Assembly (NCBI RefSeq): GCF_902167145.1
Contig: NC_050101.1
Span: forward strand, 118,883,789-118,947,788
Length of the DNA stretch: 64,000 nucleotides
Direction of reading: 5' to 3'
Source: Zea mays
Taxonomy: Eukaryota > Streptophyta > Magnoliopsida > Poales > Poaceae
How positions within the stretch are numbered: position 1 is the first letter of the stretch; each line of letters begins with the position of its first letter. The notes under the pieces are model-generated. The model did not search any database. It had not been told where the DNA came from and saw only the letters and a list, made by a program, of their open reading frames with translations. The position numbers were made by a program, and so were the translations under genes. Positions 1 through 12,334 of the stretch are shown here, piece by piece.

Positions 1-1897
1 TTTTGGTTTGCCCTTCAAGCTTCTCTTGGACAAGTGCCGCACTTACCGCTGAGTGCGAAGCTGCCACATATAACAACAGGGGAGCCCCTGGCGCCGGTGG
101 AGTTAATGTCGTTAGATCTATCAAATACTGCTTCAGCTCGTCGAAGGCTTTCTGCTGCACTGATCCCCATTGAAAAACTTTGGCTGACTTCAGCACTTCA
201 AAGAATGGTAAATTTCTCTCTGCTGATCTAGATATGAATCGATTCAGAGATGCAAGTCTTCCCGTCAGCCGTTGAGCCCCCTTCTTTGTGCTTGGTGGTT
301 CCATCCGAAGAATAGCTTCGATTTTATTTGGATTAGCCTCAATCCCTTTTGTTGAAACTAGGCAACCAAGGAACTTTCCCTTCTTCACTCCGAAGACACA
401 CTTTTCTAGATTCAGCTTCAGACCGGCTTGTCTGAAATTAGCGAAGGTCTCCTGCAAATCAGCAATGTGATTTTCTTGCTTCGTGCTTTTTACTATGATA
501 TCATCAACATAAGTTAACACATTTCTGCCTATCTGAGAATGAAGAACCTTCGCTGCCATTCTTCTGAAGCTTCCTCCAGCATTCTTGAGCCCCTCAGGCA
601 TCCGAAGATAACAATATGTTCCACTAGGGGTTATAAAGCTGGTTTTTGGCTCATCCTCTTTCTTCATCCAAATTTGATGATAGCCTGAATAACAATCAAG
701 CAGACTCATAAGTTCTGACGAAGCTGTTGCGTCAACTAGGGAATCTATCCTTGGTAATGGGAACTCATCCTTCGGACAAGCCTTGTTGAGATCAGTAAAA
801 TCAATACACATCCTCCATTTGCCATTGGCCTTTCTTACCATAACAGTGTTGGCTAGCCATTCTGGGTATTTCACTTCTCTAATGACTCCGGCGCTGAGGA
901 GTCTTTTCACTTCATTCCGAGCACCTTCAGCCTTGTCATCAGACATCTTCCGAAGCCTCTGCTTTCTAGGTCTGAAGGATGGATCAACATTAAGCGAGTG
1001 TTCAATAACATCCCTGGTGACTCCGCAGAGATCGTTAGCTGACCATGCAATGACATCTTTGTTGTTGAACAAAAACCTTATCAGAGTTTTCTCCTGTTCC
1101 TCAGACAATTGAGATCCCAATAGCACCTTCTACTCTGCTATATCGTCACATAAGAGCATGGGCTTCGGCTGATCGGCCGAAGCAGCTTTCTCCCTTCTGT
1201 ACTTGTATTGCTCACAAGCTTCAGCTCCATCTATGTTATGGATTGCTTTTGAATATGTCCAGTTTCCTTCGGCCTTTCTGGCAGCTTCCTGACTTCCATG
1301 AATAGCAATAGGCCCTTGATCCGAAGGTATCTTCATGCAAAGATATGTTGGATGAAGAATTGCTTCAAAAGCATTGAGAGTACCACGACCAATGATTGCG
1401 TTGTAAGGGTACTCCATGTCAACAATATCAAACACAACTTGTTCGGTCCTTGTGTTGTTGATAAATCCAAAGGTTACTGGCATCGTGATCTTGCCAAGTG
1501 CTACAATCTGCCTTCCTCCGAAGCCACAAAGGGGATGTGTGGCGTCATGGATCTTATCTTCGGGTTCTTGCATCTGTCTGAAGGCCTTAGCAAATATAAT
1601 ATCCGCTGCACTACCTGTGTCAACCAAAACATTGTGGACCAGAAATCCTTTGATAACACAAGAGATAACCATAGCATCATTGTGAGGGTAATCCTTGAGC
1701 TGAAGATCATCTTGGGAGAAGGTGATCGGGATGTGAGACCATCTTGACTTGATGAAGGGTCCTTGCACCCCTACATGTTGTACCCTTCTCTGTGCCTCCT
1801 TCTTCTGCTTCTTGTTAGCTGGCTCTGAGCATGAACCGCCTGTTATCGGGAGTACAAGCTTCGGAGCCGAAGCAACTCCAGCTTTGAACGAAGCCAT
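1..1897 (-). pseudogene. gypsy-L pol: protease and partial reverse transcriptase
   Basis: One reading frame runs from an ATG at 1897 to the left edge, broken by a TAG at 1130-1132. The first part holds a retropepsin with the active-site motif VDTGSAADI and a flap-side motif AIIGRGTLNAF. After the stop, the RT follows, with LLDCYSGYHQI and the catalytic TYVDDI near 500-515. In the homologous copy at 62033-62971 the stop position is glutamine, so TAG is most simply CAG with one C to T change. No gag precedes it. I chose the ATG at 1897 because an upstream ATG at 1960 lies inside the LTR. The product would be a replication polyprotein; the stop makes this copy defective. Confidence 0.8.
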
Positions 1898-1923
1898 CAG
1901 CTCAGAAAATGGAAGTGAGTTCA

Positions 1924-1940
1924 CCGGAGGTGGGCGCCAA
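1924..1940 (-). other. primer-binding site of gypsy-L
   Basis: On the minus strand the bases right after the LTR read TTGGCGCCCACC, the TGGCGCC-type tRNA primer site expected there in gypsy elements. The same site adjoins the 5' LTR of the second copy (62999-63015). Confidence 0.65.
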
Positions 1941-2570
1941 TGTTGGGGACTTGTTCTCAAATGCTATGAATTAAGAACAAGGCAACATAAAATGTTAAAT
2001 ATTAATGCCCTTCGTCCGCTGAAGCATTATCTCCCCGAGGATTTAACGAGCTTCGGACGAAGACCATGAGCAAAATACCACGAAGGTCACACCTTCGTGG
2101 TCAGACTTGTAAAATCATATGAAATGAAATATAAAAAATGAAACATTATAGAGAGATATACTAAGAATAAATAACATTATTCATATACTTTATTATATGA
2201 ATATTCAAATATCAAAACATAATATTTAGACACATTTATACCTTCGCCTTGGCGGAAAGCAATAATCCAAGCGTGACGTGTCAATGATTACAGGATCGCG
2301 TGAACAGTGCCAGGATACTGTTCACCTATTTATAGGCATAGGATGCAACCTGCGCAAAATTACATTTATGTCCTTTACAATCGACTACAATAATGACACA
2401 AAACATCATGGGTCTTTAAGTCAATTCATCTTTAAGTCGGTTCGACCCTTCATCTTGAGATTTGTCTTTGTGCCGAAGCTTTACAGACAATAGCTTCGGC
2501 GCTTGCTTCTGAGAAGACCTTTCGAAGGTGTTCTTTTTAGGATCTTCGGCTACGAAGCATACCCCCAACA
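1941..2570 (-). repeat. 5' LTR of gypsy-L (630 bp)
   Basis: Boundaries are set by TGTTGGGG (+ strand) at 1941 and CCCCAACA ending at 2570, matching the LTR pair at 44655-45267 and 63016-63629. On the element strand a TATA box (CTATAAATAG) lies at 2335-2326, with an imperfect inverted repeat GTGAACAGT/ACTGTTCAC at 2300-2325 directly downstream of it, probably around the transcription start. Confidence 0.85.
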
Positions 2571-2631
2571 CACACAAAAATGGTAGGTACATATTAGTGT
2601 ATTTTTATATGATGGTCAATAAAAATTATTA

Positions 2632-3132
2632 TTGTTTATGGTATTTTACTCGTGCATTTTTAAAATATTGTGGTCTTACGCTGCATGGAGGCGTGTGAAA
2701 TTAAAAGGAGGCATTGAGAGCCCATGGAGCCATGGTGAGCCTTATGGAAATGGTTTTAGTTGTAATTATTGCACTAGTCGTATCAAGGGTGGAGGTGCGA
2801 CCCGTCTAAGAGAGCATTTGAGAGGATTGCCTAGAAATGTGGCTGCATGTATTAATGTTACAATTAATCTGAAGGCAATAATGACTGATGAAGTGGTTGT
2901 TCAAAGAATAAGGAGGAGGCGAAACAATGACATTAAACTCTATGTTGAGCAAGAGGTCAAATAAAGGATTAGGGACTTTGAGTAAAGCAAGAATTCCTTT
3001 AGATGAAGAAGGTCAAATACAGATGGCATTGAAAGAGTCACTGAGGGAATATGATGAGGAGAGGATCATTGGTTGTTCTAGTGGTAGTAGGTCTGCAAGT
3101 TGTTCTACTAATCAATAAACTAGACTTGACAG
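2632..3132 (+). pseudogene. hAT transposase, N-terminal exon with BED zinc finger
   Basis: The translation contains a BED-type DNA-binding finger: an aromatic-rich start (SPWSHGEPYGNGFS), the pair CNYC, then LREHL and a following Cys. A basic run and a charged segment (ALKESLREYDEER) follow. A change of frame occurs near 2945-2965, and a TAA at 3116-3118 precedes a plausible splice donor at 3133 (ACAG/GTAAAT). BED fingers bind transposon ends in hAT transposases. The bases 2571-2631 before it look like AT-rich intron or leader. The true start of this exon is not certain. Confidence 0.65.
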
Positions 3133-3183
3133 GTAAATAATTTATTTTTAGTCATTTTGTGTTTTATTTAACAATCTTATTAG

Positions 3184-3363
3184 ACCTTATTTAGTAGATT
3201 GTCCATATTTTCGATCAGCCATTAAATTGGCACAGGAATATGGGCAAGGGGTGCACATCCCTATTCGAAAGGAATTAGATGGCAAATATTTGGATATGAA
3301 CTATGAAGATATGGAGGCTCACATGGCCAAATTCAAAGATGATTGGAAGGAATATGGAGTTAC
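3184..3363 (+). pseudogene. hAT transposase exon, start of the DUF659-type domain
   Basis: An open stretch follows a TTATTAG acceptor. It reads DCPYFRSAIKLAQEYG, then DGKYLDMNYEDME and WKEYGVTV, typical of the DUF659 region of plant hAT transposases. The exon is cut at 3363 by the solo LTR; the last five bases, GTTAC, are the target duplication repeated at 30956-30960. The reading frame continues there (VMYDSWTG). It has no start and stop of its own. Confidence 0.75.
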
Positions 3364-6300
3364 TGTAACACCCTGAATTTGGGGGTATAATTTTTTTTCT
3401 CTAATATCCATCAAATTCAGGTGTTACCCTCTGTTTTCCTTGCTTTTCTTTTCTTTTTCCTAAATAGTGTAGAGTTATTTTGTTTTATATATGTTTAAGC
3501 CTAGTAAAATGAAACCCTAAAAAGGGGGTCCTGGATTGTTGCATAGCATGTCGAGGCATGTTTTTCCTTTGTGATGGTGCGCTTATTCAAATTTAGGAAA
3601 CATGTTTGAATTTGAATTCAAAAGCAAAACATGTTTTCAAAAAGAACAAAAGGAAGGAAAAAATAAATAAAAGGAAACCTCCCTCAGCCCCTCCTCCTTC
3701 CCTAGCCCAGTCGCGGCCCAGCCATCCCTTCCCCTCCTCTCTCTCAGCGGCCCAGCTCCCCTCGGCCCAGCTGTCCCCTGCGCGCGTGCTCCCCAGCCCC
3801 GCTCGTGGCACAAGCAGCAACCAGCCGCGCGCAGCCCAGCAGCCCCGTGCCCCAAACCCTAGCGCGCTCGCCCAGGCCCAGCAGCCGCGCTCGGCCGCCG
3901 CACTCCAGCAGCGCGCGAGCGCGCCCTCCCCCAGCCGCCGTCGCACCCCATGCCGCCTGTCCACGCACGTCGCGCTCGCCCGTGCCACACGTCGCGCACA
4001 CCCGCGCATGGGCATGCGCCAGGGCGCCGATCTCCACATCCCCGCAGCCGCGCGCCCCACGTTCTCTCTCCATTTCCCATCTTTTCTCCCTGCTTTCCCA
4101 TGACGCGTTCCTCTCCCTGATGCTGGCAACCGTCCCTTCTCCTGTTTCCCTCGACTCGGCCCTGTTGGCGCGTTGGTTGGGCAGCCATGGTGGCCAAGCG
4201 GCGTGGCCAGCCATCCGGCGGCGTGGCTCGGCTAGCTACCCATGCCCCCTGCGCGCGCGAGCCCGCGTCCGAGCTGACCGGTGCAGCCTCCACGCCAACC
4301 CATGGCGAGCGGCCGAATCCCCGGCCCAGCAACCCGCCTAGCAACGCATGCCTCCCCTGCAGCCCCCGCTGTGGGCTAGAGCTTCGTCGCGTTCCGTCAC
4401 CCGCTTCGCCGAGCGCCGCCACACCATGTCCCCATCGGTCGTCGAGGTGAGCTCTCCCCTCCTTCTCCCTCCCCTCCCGGTGTGGTTCATGGCGCGGTCA
4501 TTCGCGTCCACCTGTGTGGCTCGGCTCTGGAGCGGCGAACGCGGCCAGCTCCTTACGTGTGCCTAGCGTAACTCATATGTACAGCTCCTGCGTAGCCAAC
4601 CCGGCGTGACGAGCTTCTACTCATGCGCAAGTCACCGAACCCGGTCCCAAACCGCATCATCGTAGCTCCGCGCTTGTCGTCGTGCTCGTGCCGCGGACGT
4701 ACCAACATCCTCGTGTGCATAGCGTGACGTCGGGGTTTAGATGGCGTCCGTCTACCCCCTGCACGTGCACGCGCTCACGCCGTTCGCACGTGTCATTGTT
4801 GCCGTTCGCGTGCGCGGTCTGTGCGCGTCGTCACCGTCCATTCGCGCTATGTCGCGCGCGCGATCCGCACACATTAGTTAATCATTTCGCTATAATCGTT
4901 CATAACTAGTAATGAGTTCTTGTTAATCTTTGACTAATTGATAATTCAATTTATCTAAAATGTTTTACGCAAATAATTTGTATTAACTTAAAATCAACTT
5001 AGAAATATAGTTTTGGACATCTAATTTTAATCTGGTGATATTCGTATGTCGCATGTTGCCCGCACGCTACCCACCTGTATTGTCCGCGTACGCTGTCACC
5101 ACCCTTTCCTCGCGTGTCACGTGTGTCCACACGACGTCCGTGCATGTTGTTCACGTGTCGTCGTTCACACGAGTCGCGATTCGCGCGCTTTAATAAAATT
5201 GTTTACTAGCCATGAATTGTTAGCTATTCCATATATAATGCGCCATAAACCCGTTTCTATTTCGTTTCGGTCGCTTTAACTTCGTAACCTTGTCACCAAC
5301 ACGTTAGTAACATTATTTCGTCGCGATGCGTGTTTTAATTAATTAGTTGATTATTTACTTATTTACCCGAGTCATTAAAGTAGTAGTTTACTTAAACTAA
5401 TTTATAATTTGAGCCACACTTTATTTATATTTGTTAATAGAATTATATCTACTCAAATGTTTTAATTGATATTTGTTTAGTATAAGCACGACGTAACTTA
5501 ATAATTCTCTTATGTTGTGTCATTCGGTGTCAAGTCGCCGCATGTCGTCTGTGCATCGTTCCGTGCATGTCGTGCGCGTAGTCGCGCTGACTCGCGTGCT
5601 GTTGTGCGCGTAGTCACGCTGACTCGCGCGCTGTCGTGCGCGTTGTTTCGTGTGCCGTTCGTGTGTTGTTTCGTACAGTGTCGCGTGTCGTCACACGCCG
5701 TGTCCGTGCGTCGTGTGTGCCATTTACACGTGTCGCTTGCCTTGTCGCGCGTCGTTAGCGTGTATCTCGCGTGTCGACCACGTGTGTCGCACGACGTCTG
5801 CGCGTGATAATAAATAGTTTGCCACTTATAAACACTCATGTTAGTGACGTTAGTTCGTCAAGTCATATATGCTAGATAATTAATGTAAGGTTCGCTCGAC
5901 TAATATTTATTAGACTAATATTTCAATTAGATTAAATGTGTAGCGTTTATCTCGCGCTTTTATAATAAACATTAACCTGGCTAATATTAGCTTAACTTAT
6001 TTAATAGGTGTTTAGTATAAATGTGTCCCATATTTAGTTTTTCTCGCCTGTCGCACGAGTTGCTCGCGCTCGTAGTCGCGTGCTGATTTGCGCGTCATTC
6101 GCGTTGCTCGCACGCGTTGTTTCATGTGTCGTCAGCGTGCTATGTCGCGCGTGTCCGCGCATCGTTTGCACGCTGTCGTGTTGTTTCACGCGTCGTATTT
6201 CGTCTCGCTCCGCTAATTCGTCCCGCTTAAAGTCGCTGATGTTATTTAAATTATTTATTTAACAAAGAATAATTAGTGTGGTCAGCTAATTAAAACTGTG

Positions 6301-6836
6301 CGATAGCTCTAGTTTCATTTTAAATAAATATTGATTAATATAATTAGATCAAACTAAATGTTATGACTAATACTCGTTTAGTGTAGACGCGATAGCTTCT
6401 CGACCATAGTTCCGACTGTCGCGTTTATTCTTCCTCGCGTGACCGTAGTAACGCGCTCTATTTCGTTTTGCATATTTATTTATATTTTATTTGAATGGTG
6501 TAATGTTCTTATGCATATATATATGTTTGGTTGTTTGTGTCTGTCTGTTTTCGCTGTGCGTCGCGAATAGATTGCGATTCATCTCCAAGCTTCGAGGAAT
6601 CGACGATCAAGAGTTGGCGACCAAGTGATTTGGTTCTTCGAGTTCTACGAGATTGAAGACCCTGAGCATCTGTTTGGTGAAGGCAAGTGTCCTCTGACCC
6701 ATTATGTCCTATCTACTTATAATTCACTATCCCGCATTACTGAATTGAAACCTAAGGATTGACTAGCTTTGTATTTACCTTGTCCTTGATTACCTTTTGG
6801 GTTGTTATGGTTAGCTTCATACTATTGCTTTACTTT
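3364..6836 (+). repeat. left part of the solo LTR: GC-rich block then CpG/AT mosaic, non-coding
   Basis: The first 300 bases are AT-rich. Positions 3680-4560 are very GC-rich and give open frames on both strands at once, a composition effect. From 4680 to 6480, CpG-dense blocks full of TCGCGCG and GTCGTG alternate with AT-rich spacers (for example 4920-5040, 5280-5510, 5810-6030, 6240-6400). I see no recognisable protein. Confidence 0.6.
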
Positions 6837-7003
6837 TGTCGGGGACCATAATTAGGGGTACCCTCAAGACTCCTAATTCTCAGCTGGTAACCCCCATCAG
6901 CACAAAGTTGCAAAGGCCTGATGGGTGCGACTAAGTCAGGGACCGGTCTATTCGACGGACTCAATCACGCCTCGCCCGAGCCCAGCCTCGGGTAAGGGCA
7001 GCC
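6837..7003 (+). repeat. Huck 5' LTR, first fragment
   Basis: First 167 bases of the 5' LTR, matching 28269 onward. It stops at CAGCC (6999-7003), the left target duplication of copia-1. In the intact 3' LTR the sequence runs straight on from this point into GACCCCGG. Confidence 0.9.
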
Positions 7004-8315
7004 TGATAGTCGCCTAGAGGGGGGGGGTGAATAGGGCGAAACTGAAATTTACAAATATAAACACAACTACAAGCCGGGTTAGCGTTAGAAATAAAAGCGA
7101 GTCCGCGAGAGAGGGTGCAAAACAAATCACAAGCAAATAAAGAGTGTGACACGCGAATTTGTTTTACCGAGGTTCGGTTCTCGCAAACCTACTCCCCGTT
7201 GAGGAGGCCACAATGGCCGGGTCTCTTTCAACCCTTCCCTCTCTCAAACGATCCCTCGGACCGAGTGAGCTTCTCTTCTCAAATCAAAACCGGGAACAAA
7301 ACTTCCCCGCAAGGGCCACCACACACTTGGTGCCTCTTGCCTTGATTACAATGGAGTTTTGATCACAAGAACAAGTGAGAAAGAAAAGAAGCAATCCAAG
7401 CGCAAGAGCTCAAAAGAACACGGCAAATCTCTCTCGCTAATCACTAAAACCTTGTGTGGAATTGGAGAGGATTTGATCTCTTTGGTGTGTCTAGAATTGA
7501 ATGCCTAGCTCTTGTAAGTGGTTGAGAAGTGGAAAACTTGGATGCAATGAATGGTGGGGTGGTTGGGGTATTTATAGCCCCAACCACCAAACTTGACCGT
7601 TGGTGGAGGCTGTCTGTCGTATGGTGCACCGGACAGTCCGGTGCGCCAGCCACGTCACCAAAGCCGTTGGATTCCGACCGTTGGAGTTCTGACTTCTGGG
7701 CCCGCCTGGATGTCCGGTGGCGCACCGGACATGCACTGTAGATTGTCCGGTGCGCCAGTATGGGCGTGCCTGACCTCTGTGCGCGCAGCGCGCGCATTAA
7801 ATGCTCTGCAGGTAGCCGTTGGCGCGAAGTAGTCGTTGCTATGGAGTTGTACCGGACAGTCCGGTGTACACCGTACATGTCTGGTGAATTATAGCGGAGC
7901 AGCCGCTGCGTTTTTCCGAGGCTGGCGAGTTCCGGAGGCCGCTCTTCCTTGGAGCACCGGACACTGTCCGGTGTACACCGGACAGTCCGGTGAATTATAG
8001 CGGAGTGCCTCTGGAAATGCCCGAAGGTGGCAAGTTGGAGTTGGAGTCCTCTGGTGCACCGGACACTGTCCGGTGGTGCACCGGACACTGTCCGGTGTAC
8101 ACCGGACAGTCCGGTGCCCCAGACCAGAGGTGCCTTCGGTTGTCCCTTTGCTCCTTTGTTGAATCCAATATTTGATCTTTTTATTGGCTAAGTGTGAACC
8201 TTTTACACCTGTATAACTTATACACTAGAGCAAACTAGTTAGTCCAATTATTTGTGTTGGACAATTCAACCACCAAAATTATTTAGGAACTAGGTGTAAG
8301 CCTAATTCCCTTTCA
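7004..8315 (-). repeat. copia-1 3' LTR
   Basis: 1312 bp, from TGATAGTC (+ strand) at 7004 to CCCTTTCA ending 8315. A TATA box lies in the loop of a perfect inverted repeat (7558-7588). Several copies of the CACCGGACAGTCCGGTG palindrome lie at about 7625-8125. Confidence 0.9.
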
Positions 8316-9078
8316 ATCTCCCCCTTTTTGGTGATTGATGCCAACACAAACCAAAGCAAATATAGAAGTGCATAATTGAACTAGTTTGCATAATGTAAGT
8401 GCAAAGGTTGCTTGGAATTGAGCCAATATTAATACTTACAAGATATGCATGGATCGTTTCTTTCATTCTTAATATTTTGGACCACGCTTGCACCACATGT
8501 TTTGTTTTTGCAAATTCTTTTGTAAATCCTTTTCAAAGTTCTTTTGCTAGTAGTCAAAGGTAAATGAATAAGATTTTGCAAAGCATTTTCAAGATTTGAA
8601 ATTTTCTCCCCCTGTTTCAAATGCTTTTCCTTTGACTAAACAAAACTGCCCCTTTTGAACATAATAGGATATCAATTGGAAATACTCTTTAAAAAACTAA
8701 GTTTTTGAAATTGGTGGTGGTGCGGTCCTTTTGCTTTGGGCTCATACTTTCTCCCCCTTTGGCATGAATCGCCAAAAACGGAATCATTAGAGCCCTTTAA
8801 GTACTTTCTTCCCCTTTGGTCATAAATAAATGAGTTAAGATTATACCAAAGACGAAGTCCTTTTGCTTGATGCTCATGCTTTCTCCCCCAAAAATGGAGA
8901 GTCGCTTGAAGTGACGGCGAAGGAAGAGTTACGGAGTGGAAGCCTTTGTCTTTGCCGAAGACTCCAATTCCCTTTCAATACACCTATGACTTGGTTTGAA
9001 ATAGACTTGAAAAACACATTAGTCATGGCATAGGAAAGAGACATGATCAAAGGTATACAAAAGAGCTATGTGTGCAAC
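8316..9078 (-). repeat. copia-1 3' non-coding region with multiple polypurine tracts
   Basis: This lies between pol and the 3' LTR. The tract next to the LTR reads AAAAAGGGGGAGAT on the element strand (8316-8329). Further G-rich purine runs occur near 8600, 8750, 8810 and 8885. Multiple polypurine tracts upstream of the 3' LTR are a described Sirevirus trait. No protein is recognised. Confidence 0.75.
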
Positions 9079-12000
9079 TTAACAAAAGAAGTTCCTAGAA
9101 TCGAGAATATTTAGCTCATGCCTAAGTTTGTTAAAAGTTTGTTCATCAAGAGGCTTGGTAAAGATATCGGCTAATTGATCTTTAGTATTAATGTAAGAAA
9201 TCTCGATATCTCCCTTTTGTTGGTGATCTCTAAGAAAATGATACCGAATGGCTATGTGTTTAGTGCGGCTATGCTCGACGGGATTATCCGCCATCTTGAT
9301 TGCACTCTCATTATCACATAGCAAAGGGACTTTGGTTAATTTGTAACCGTAGTCCCGTAGGGTTTGCCTCATCCAAAGTAATTGCGCGCAACAATGGCCT
9401 GCGGCAATGTACTCGGCTTCGGCGGTGGAAAGAGCGACCGAATTTTGCTTCTTTGAAGCCCAAGACACCAAGGATCTTCCCAAGAACTGGCAAGTCCCCG
9501 ATGTGCTCTTTCTATTGATTTTACACCGCGCCCAATCGGCATCCGAATAACCAATTAAATCAAATGTGGATCCCCTAGGATACCAAAGCCCAAACTTAGG
9601 AGTGTAAGCCAAATATCTCAAGATTCGTTTTACGGCCGTAAGGTGAGCTTCCTTAGGGTCGGCTTGGAATCTTGCACACATGCATACGGAAAGCATAATA
9701 TCCGGTCATGATGCACATAAGTAGAGTAAAGAACCTATCATCAACCAGTATACCTTTTGATCCACGGACTTACCTCCCGTGTCGAGGTCGAGATGCCCAT
9801 TAGTTCCCATGGGTGTCTTGATGGGCTTGGCATCCTTCATCCCAAACTTGTTGAGAATGTCTTGAGTATACTTCGTTTGGCTAATGAAGGTGCCCTCTTG
9901 GAGTTGCTTCACTTGAAATCCCAAGAAGTACTTCAACTCCCCCATCATAGACATCTCGAACTTTTGTGTCATGATCCTACTAAACTCTTCACATGTAGAT
10001 TCGTTAGTAGACCCAAATATAATATCATCAACATAAATTTGACATACAAACAAATCATTCTCAAGTGTTTTGGTAAAGAGCGTAGGATCGGCTTTTCCGA
10101 CTTTGAAGCCATTAGCAATAAGGAAATCTCTAAGGCATTCATACCATGCTCTTGGGGCTTGCTTGAGCCCATAAAGCGCCTTTGAGAGCTTATAGACATG
10201 GTTAGGATACTCACTGTCTTCAAAGCCGGGAGGTTGCTCAACATAGACCTCTTCCTTGATTGGTCCATTTAGGAAGGCACTTTTCACGTCCATTTGATAA
10301 AGCTTAAAGCCATGGTAAGTAGCATAGGCCAATAATATACGAATTGACTCAAGCCTAGCTACGGGTGCATAGGTTTCACCAAAATCCAAACCTTCGACTT
10401 GAGAGTATCCTTTGGCTACAAGTCGAGCTTTGTTCCTTGTCACCACACCATGCTCATCTTGCTTGTTGCGAAAGACCCATTTGGTTCCTACAACATTTTG
10501 ATTAGGACGTGGAACTAAATGCCATACCTCATTCCTAGTGAAGTTGTTGAGCTCCTCTTACATTGCCACCACCCAATCCGAATCTTGGAGTGCTTCCTCT
10601 ACCCTGTGTGGCTCAATAGAGGAAACAAAAGAGTAATGCTCACAAAAATGTGCAATACGAGATCTAGTAGTTACCCCCTTATGAATGTCGCCGAGGATGG
10701 TGTCGACGGGGTGGTCTCGTTGGATTGCTTGGTGGACTCTTGGGTGTGGCGGCCTTTGTTCTTCATCCTCCTTGTCTTGATTATTTGCATCTCCCCCTTG
10801 ATTATTGCCGTCACCTTGAGGTGGCTCATTTGCTTGATCTTCTATTTCATCAACTTGAGCTTCATCCTCATTTTGAGTCGGTGGAGATGCTTGCGTGGAG
10901 GAGGATGGTTGATCTTGTGCATTTGTAGGCTCTTCGGATTCCTTAGGACACACATCCCCAATGGACATGTTCCTTAGCGCGATACATGGAGCCTCTTCAT
11001 TACCTATCTCATCAAGATCAACTTGCTCTACTTGAGAGCCATTAGTCTCATCAAACACAACGTCACAAGAAACTTCAACTAGTCCTGAGGACTTGTTAAA
11101 GACTCTATATGCCCTTGTGTTTGAATCATATCCTAGTAAAAAGCCTTTTACAGTTTTAGGAGCAAATTTAGTTTTTCTACCTCTCTTAACAAGAATAAAA
11201 CATTTGCTACCAAAAACTCTAAAATATGAAATGTTTGGCTTTTTACCGGTGAGGAGTTCATAGGATGTCTTCTTGAGGATTCGGTGTAGATATAACCGGT
11301 TGATGGCGTAGCAGGCAGTGTTGACCGCTTCGGCCCAAAACCGATCCGGTGTCTTGTACTCATCAAGCATGGTCCTCGCCATGTCCAAAAGAGTTCGATT
11401 CTTCCTTTCCACTACACCATTTTGTTGTGGGGTGTAGGGAGAAGAGAACTCATGCTTGATGCCCTCCTCCTCAAGGAAGCCTTCAATTTGAGAGTTCTTG
11501 AACTCCGTCCCGTTGTCGCTTCTAATTTTCTTGATCCTTAAGCCGAACTCGTTTTGAGCCCGTCTCAAGGATCCTTTTAAGGTCTCTTGGGTATGAGATT
11601 TTTCCTGCAAAGAGAATACCCAAGTGAAGCGAGAATAATCATCCACAATAACTAGACAGTACTTACTCCCGCCGATGCTTATGTAAGCGATCGGGCTGAA
11701 TAAATCCATGTGTAGGAGCTCCAGTGGCCTGTCACTTGTCATGATGTTCTTATGTGGATGATGAGTGCCAATTTGCTTCCCGGCTTGGCATGCGCTACAA
11801 ATCTTGTCTTTCTCAAAATGAACATTTGTTAGTCCTAAAATGTGCTCTCCCTTTAGAAGCTTATGAAGATTCTTCATTCCAACATGGGCTAGTCGGCGGT
11901 GCCAGAGCCAACCCAAGTTAGTCTTAGCAATTAAGCATGTGTCGAGTTCAGCTCTATCAAAATCTACCAAGTATAGCTGACCCTCTAACACACCCTTAAA

Positions 12001-12330
12001 TGCTATTGAATCATCACTTCTTCTAAAGACAGTGACACCTACATCAGTAAAGAGACAGTTGTAGCCCATTTGACATAATTGAGATACAGAAAGCAAATTG
12101 TAATCTAAATAATCTATAAGAAAAACATTGGAAATAGTATGGTCAGGTGATATAGCAATTTTACCCAATCCTTTGACCAAACCTTGATTTCCATCCCCGA
12201 ATGTGATAGCTCGTTGGGGATCTCGGTTTTTCTCATATGAGGAGAACATCTTCTTCTCCCCTGTCATGTGGTTTGTGCACCCGCTGTCGAGTATCCAACT
12301 TGAGCCCCCGGATGCATAAACCTACAAAAC
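9079..12330 (-). pseudogene. copia-1 pol, two nonsense codons
   Basis: One frame encodes protease (LDSGCTNHM, upstream of the first ATG at 12267), integrase ([33 protein letters not shown]), RT ([21 protein letters not shown]) and RNase H ([23 protein letters not shown]). A TAA at 10558-10560 lies between integrase and RT, and a TGA at 9706-9708 between RT and RNase H. Compared with copia-2, these are CAA to TAA and CGA to TGA, both C to T. In the RNase H motif this copy has DWAR where copia-2 has DWAG. Confidence 0.9.
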
Positions 12331-12334
12331 AATT

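Larger units (their letters stand above)
1..2570 (-). mobile_element. Grande-like Ty3/gypsy element (gypsy-L), 5' part, runs off left edge
   Basis: Read on the minus strand this is the start of a gypsy element: 5' LTR (1941-2570), primer-binding site, then protease and reverse transcriptase reading off the left edge. The LTR starts TGTTGGGGG and ends CCCCAACA. It is the same family as the element at 44655-63629, sharing LTR, protease and RT at high similarity. The protease begins only about 45 bases after the LTR, so there is no room for gag. The bases right of it at 2571-2575 (CACAC) should be one target-site copy; the other lies outside the window. It interrupts the 5' part of the hAT transposon. 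The name Grande rests on LTR size and the layout of the second copy. Confidence 0.8.

Noticed and set aside
3593..4450. Several long overlapping open frames on both strands
   Set aside because: They lie in a very GC-rich LTR block where stops are rare in all frames; low-complexity Ala/Arg/Pro/Gly translations, no domain.
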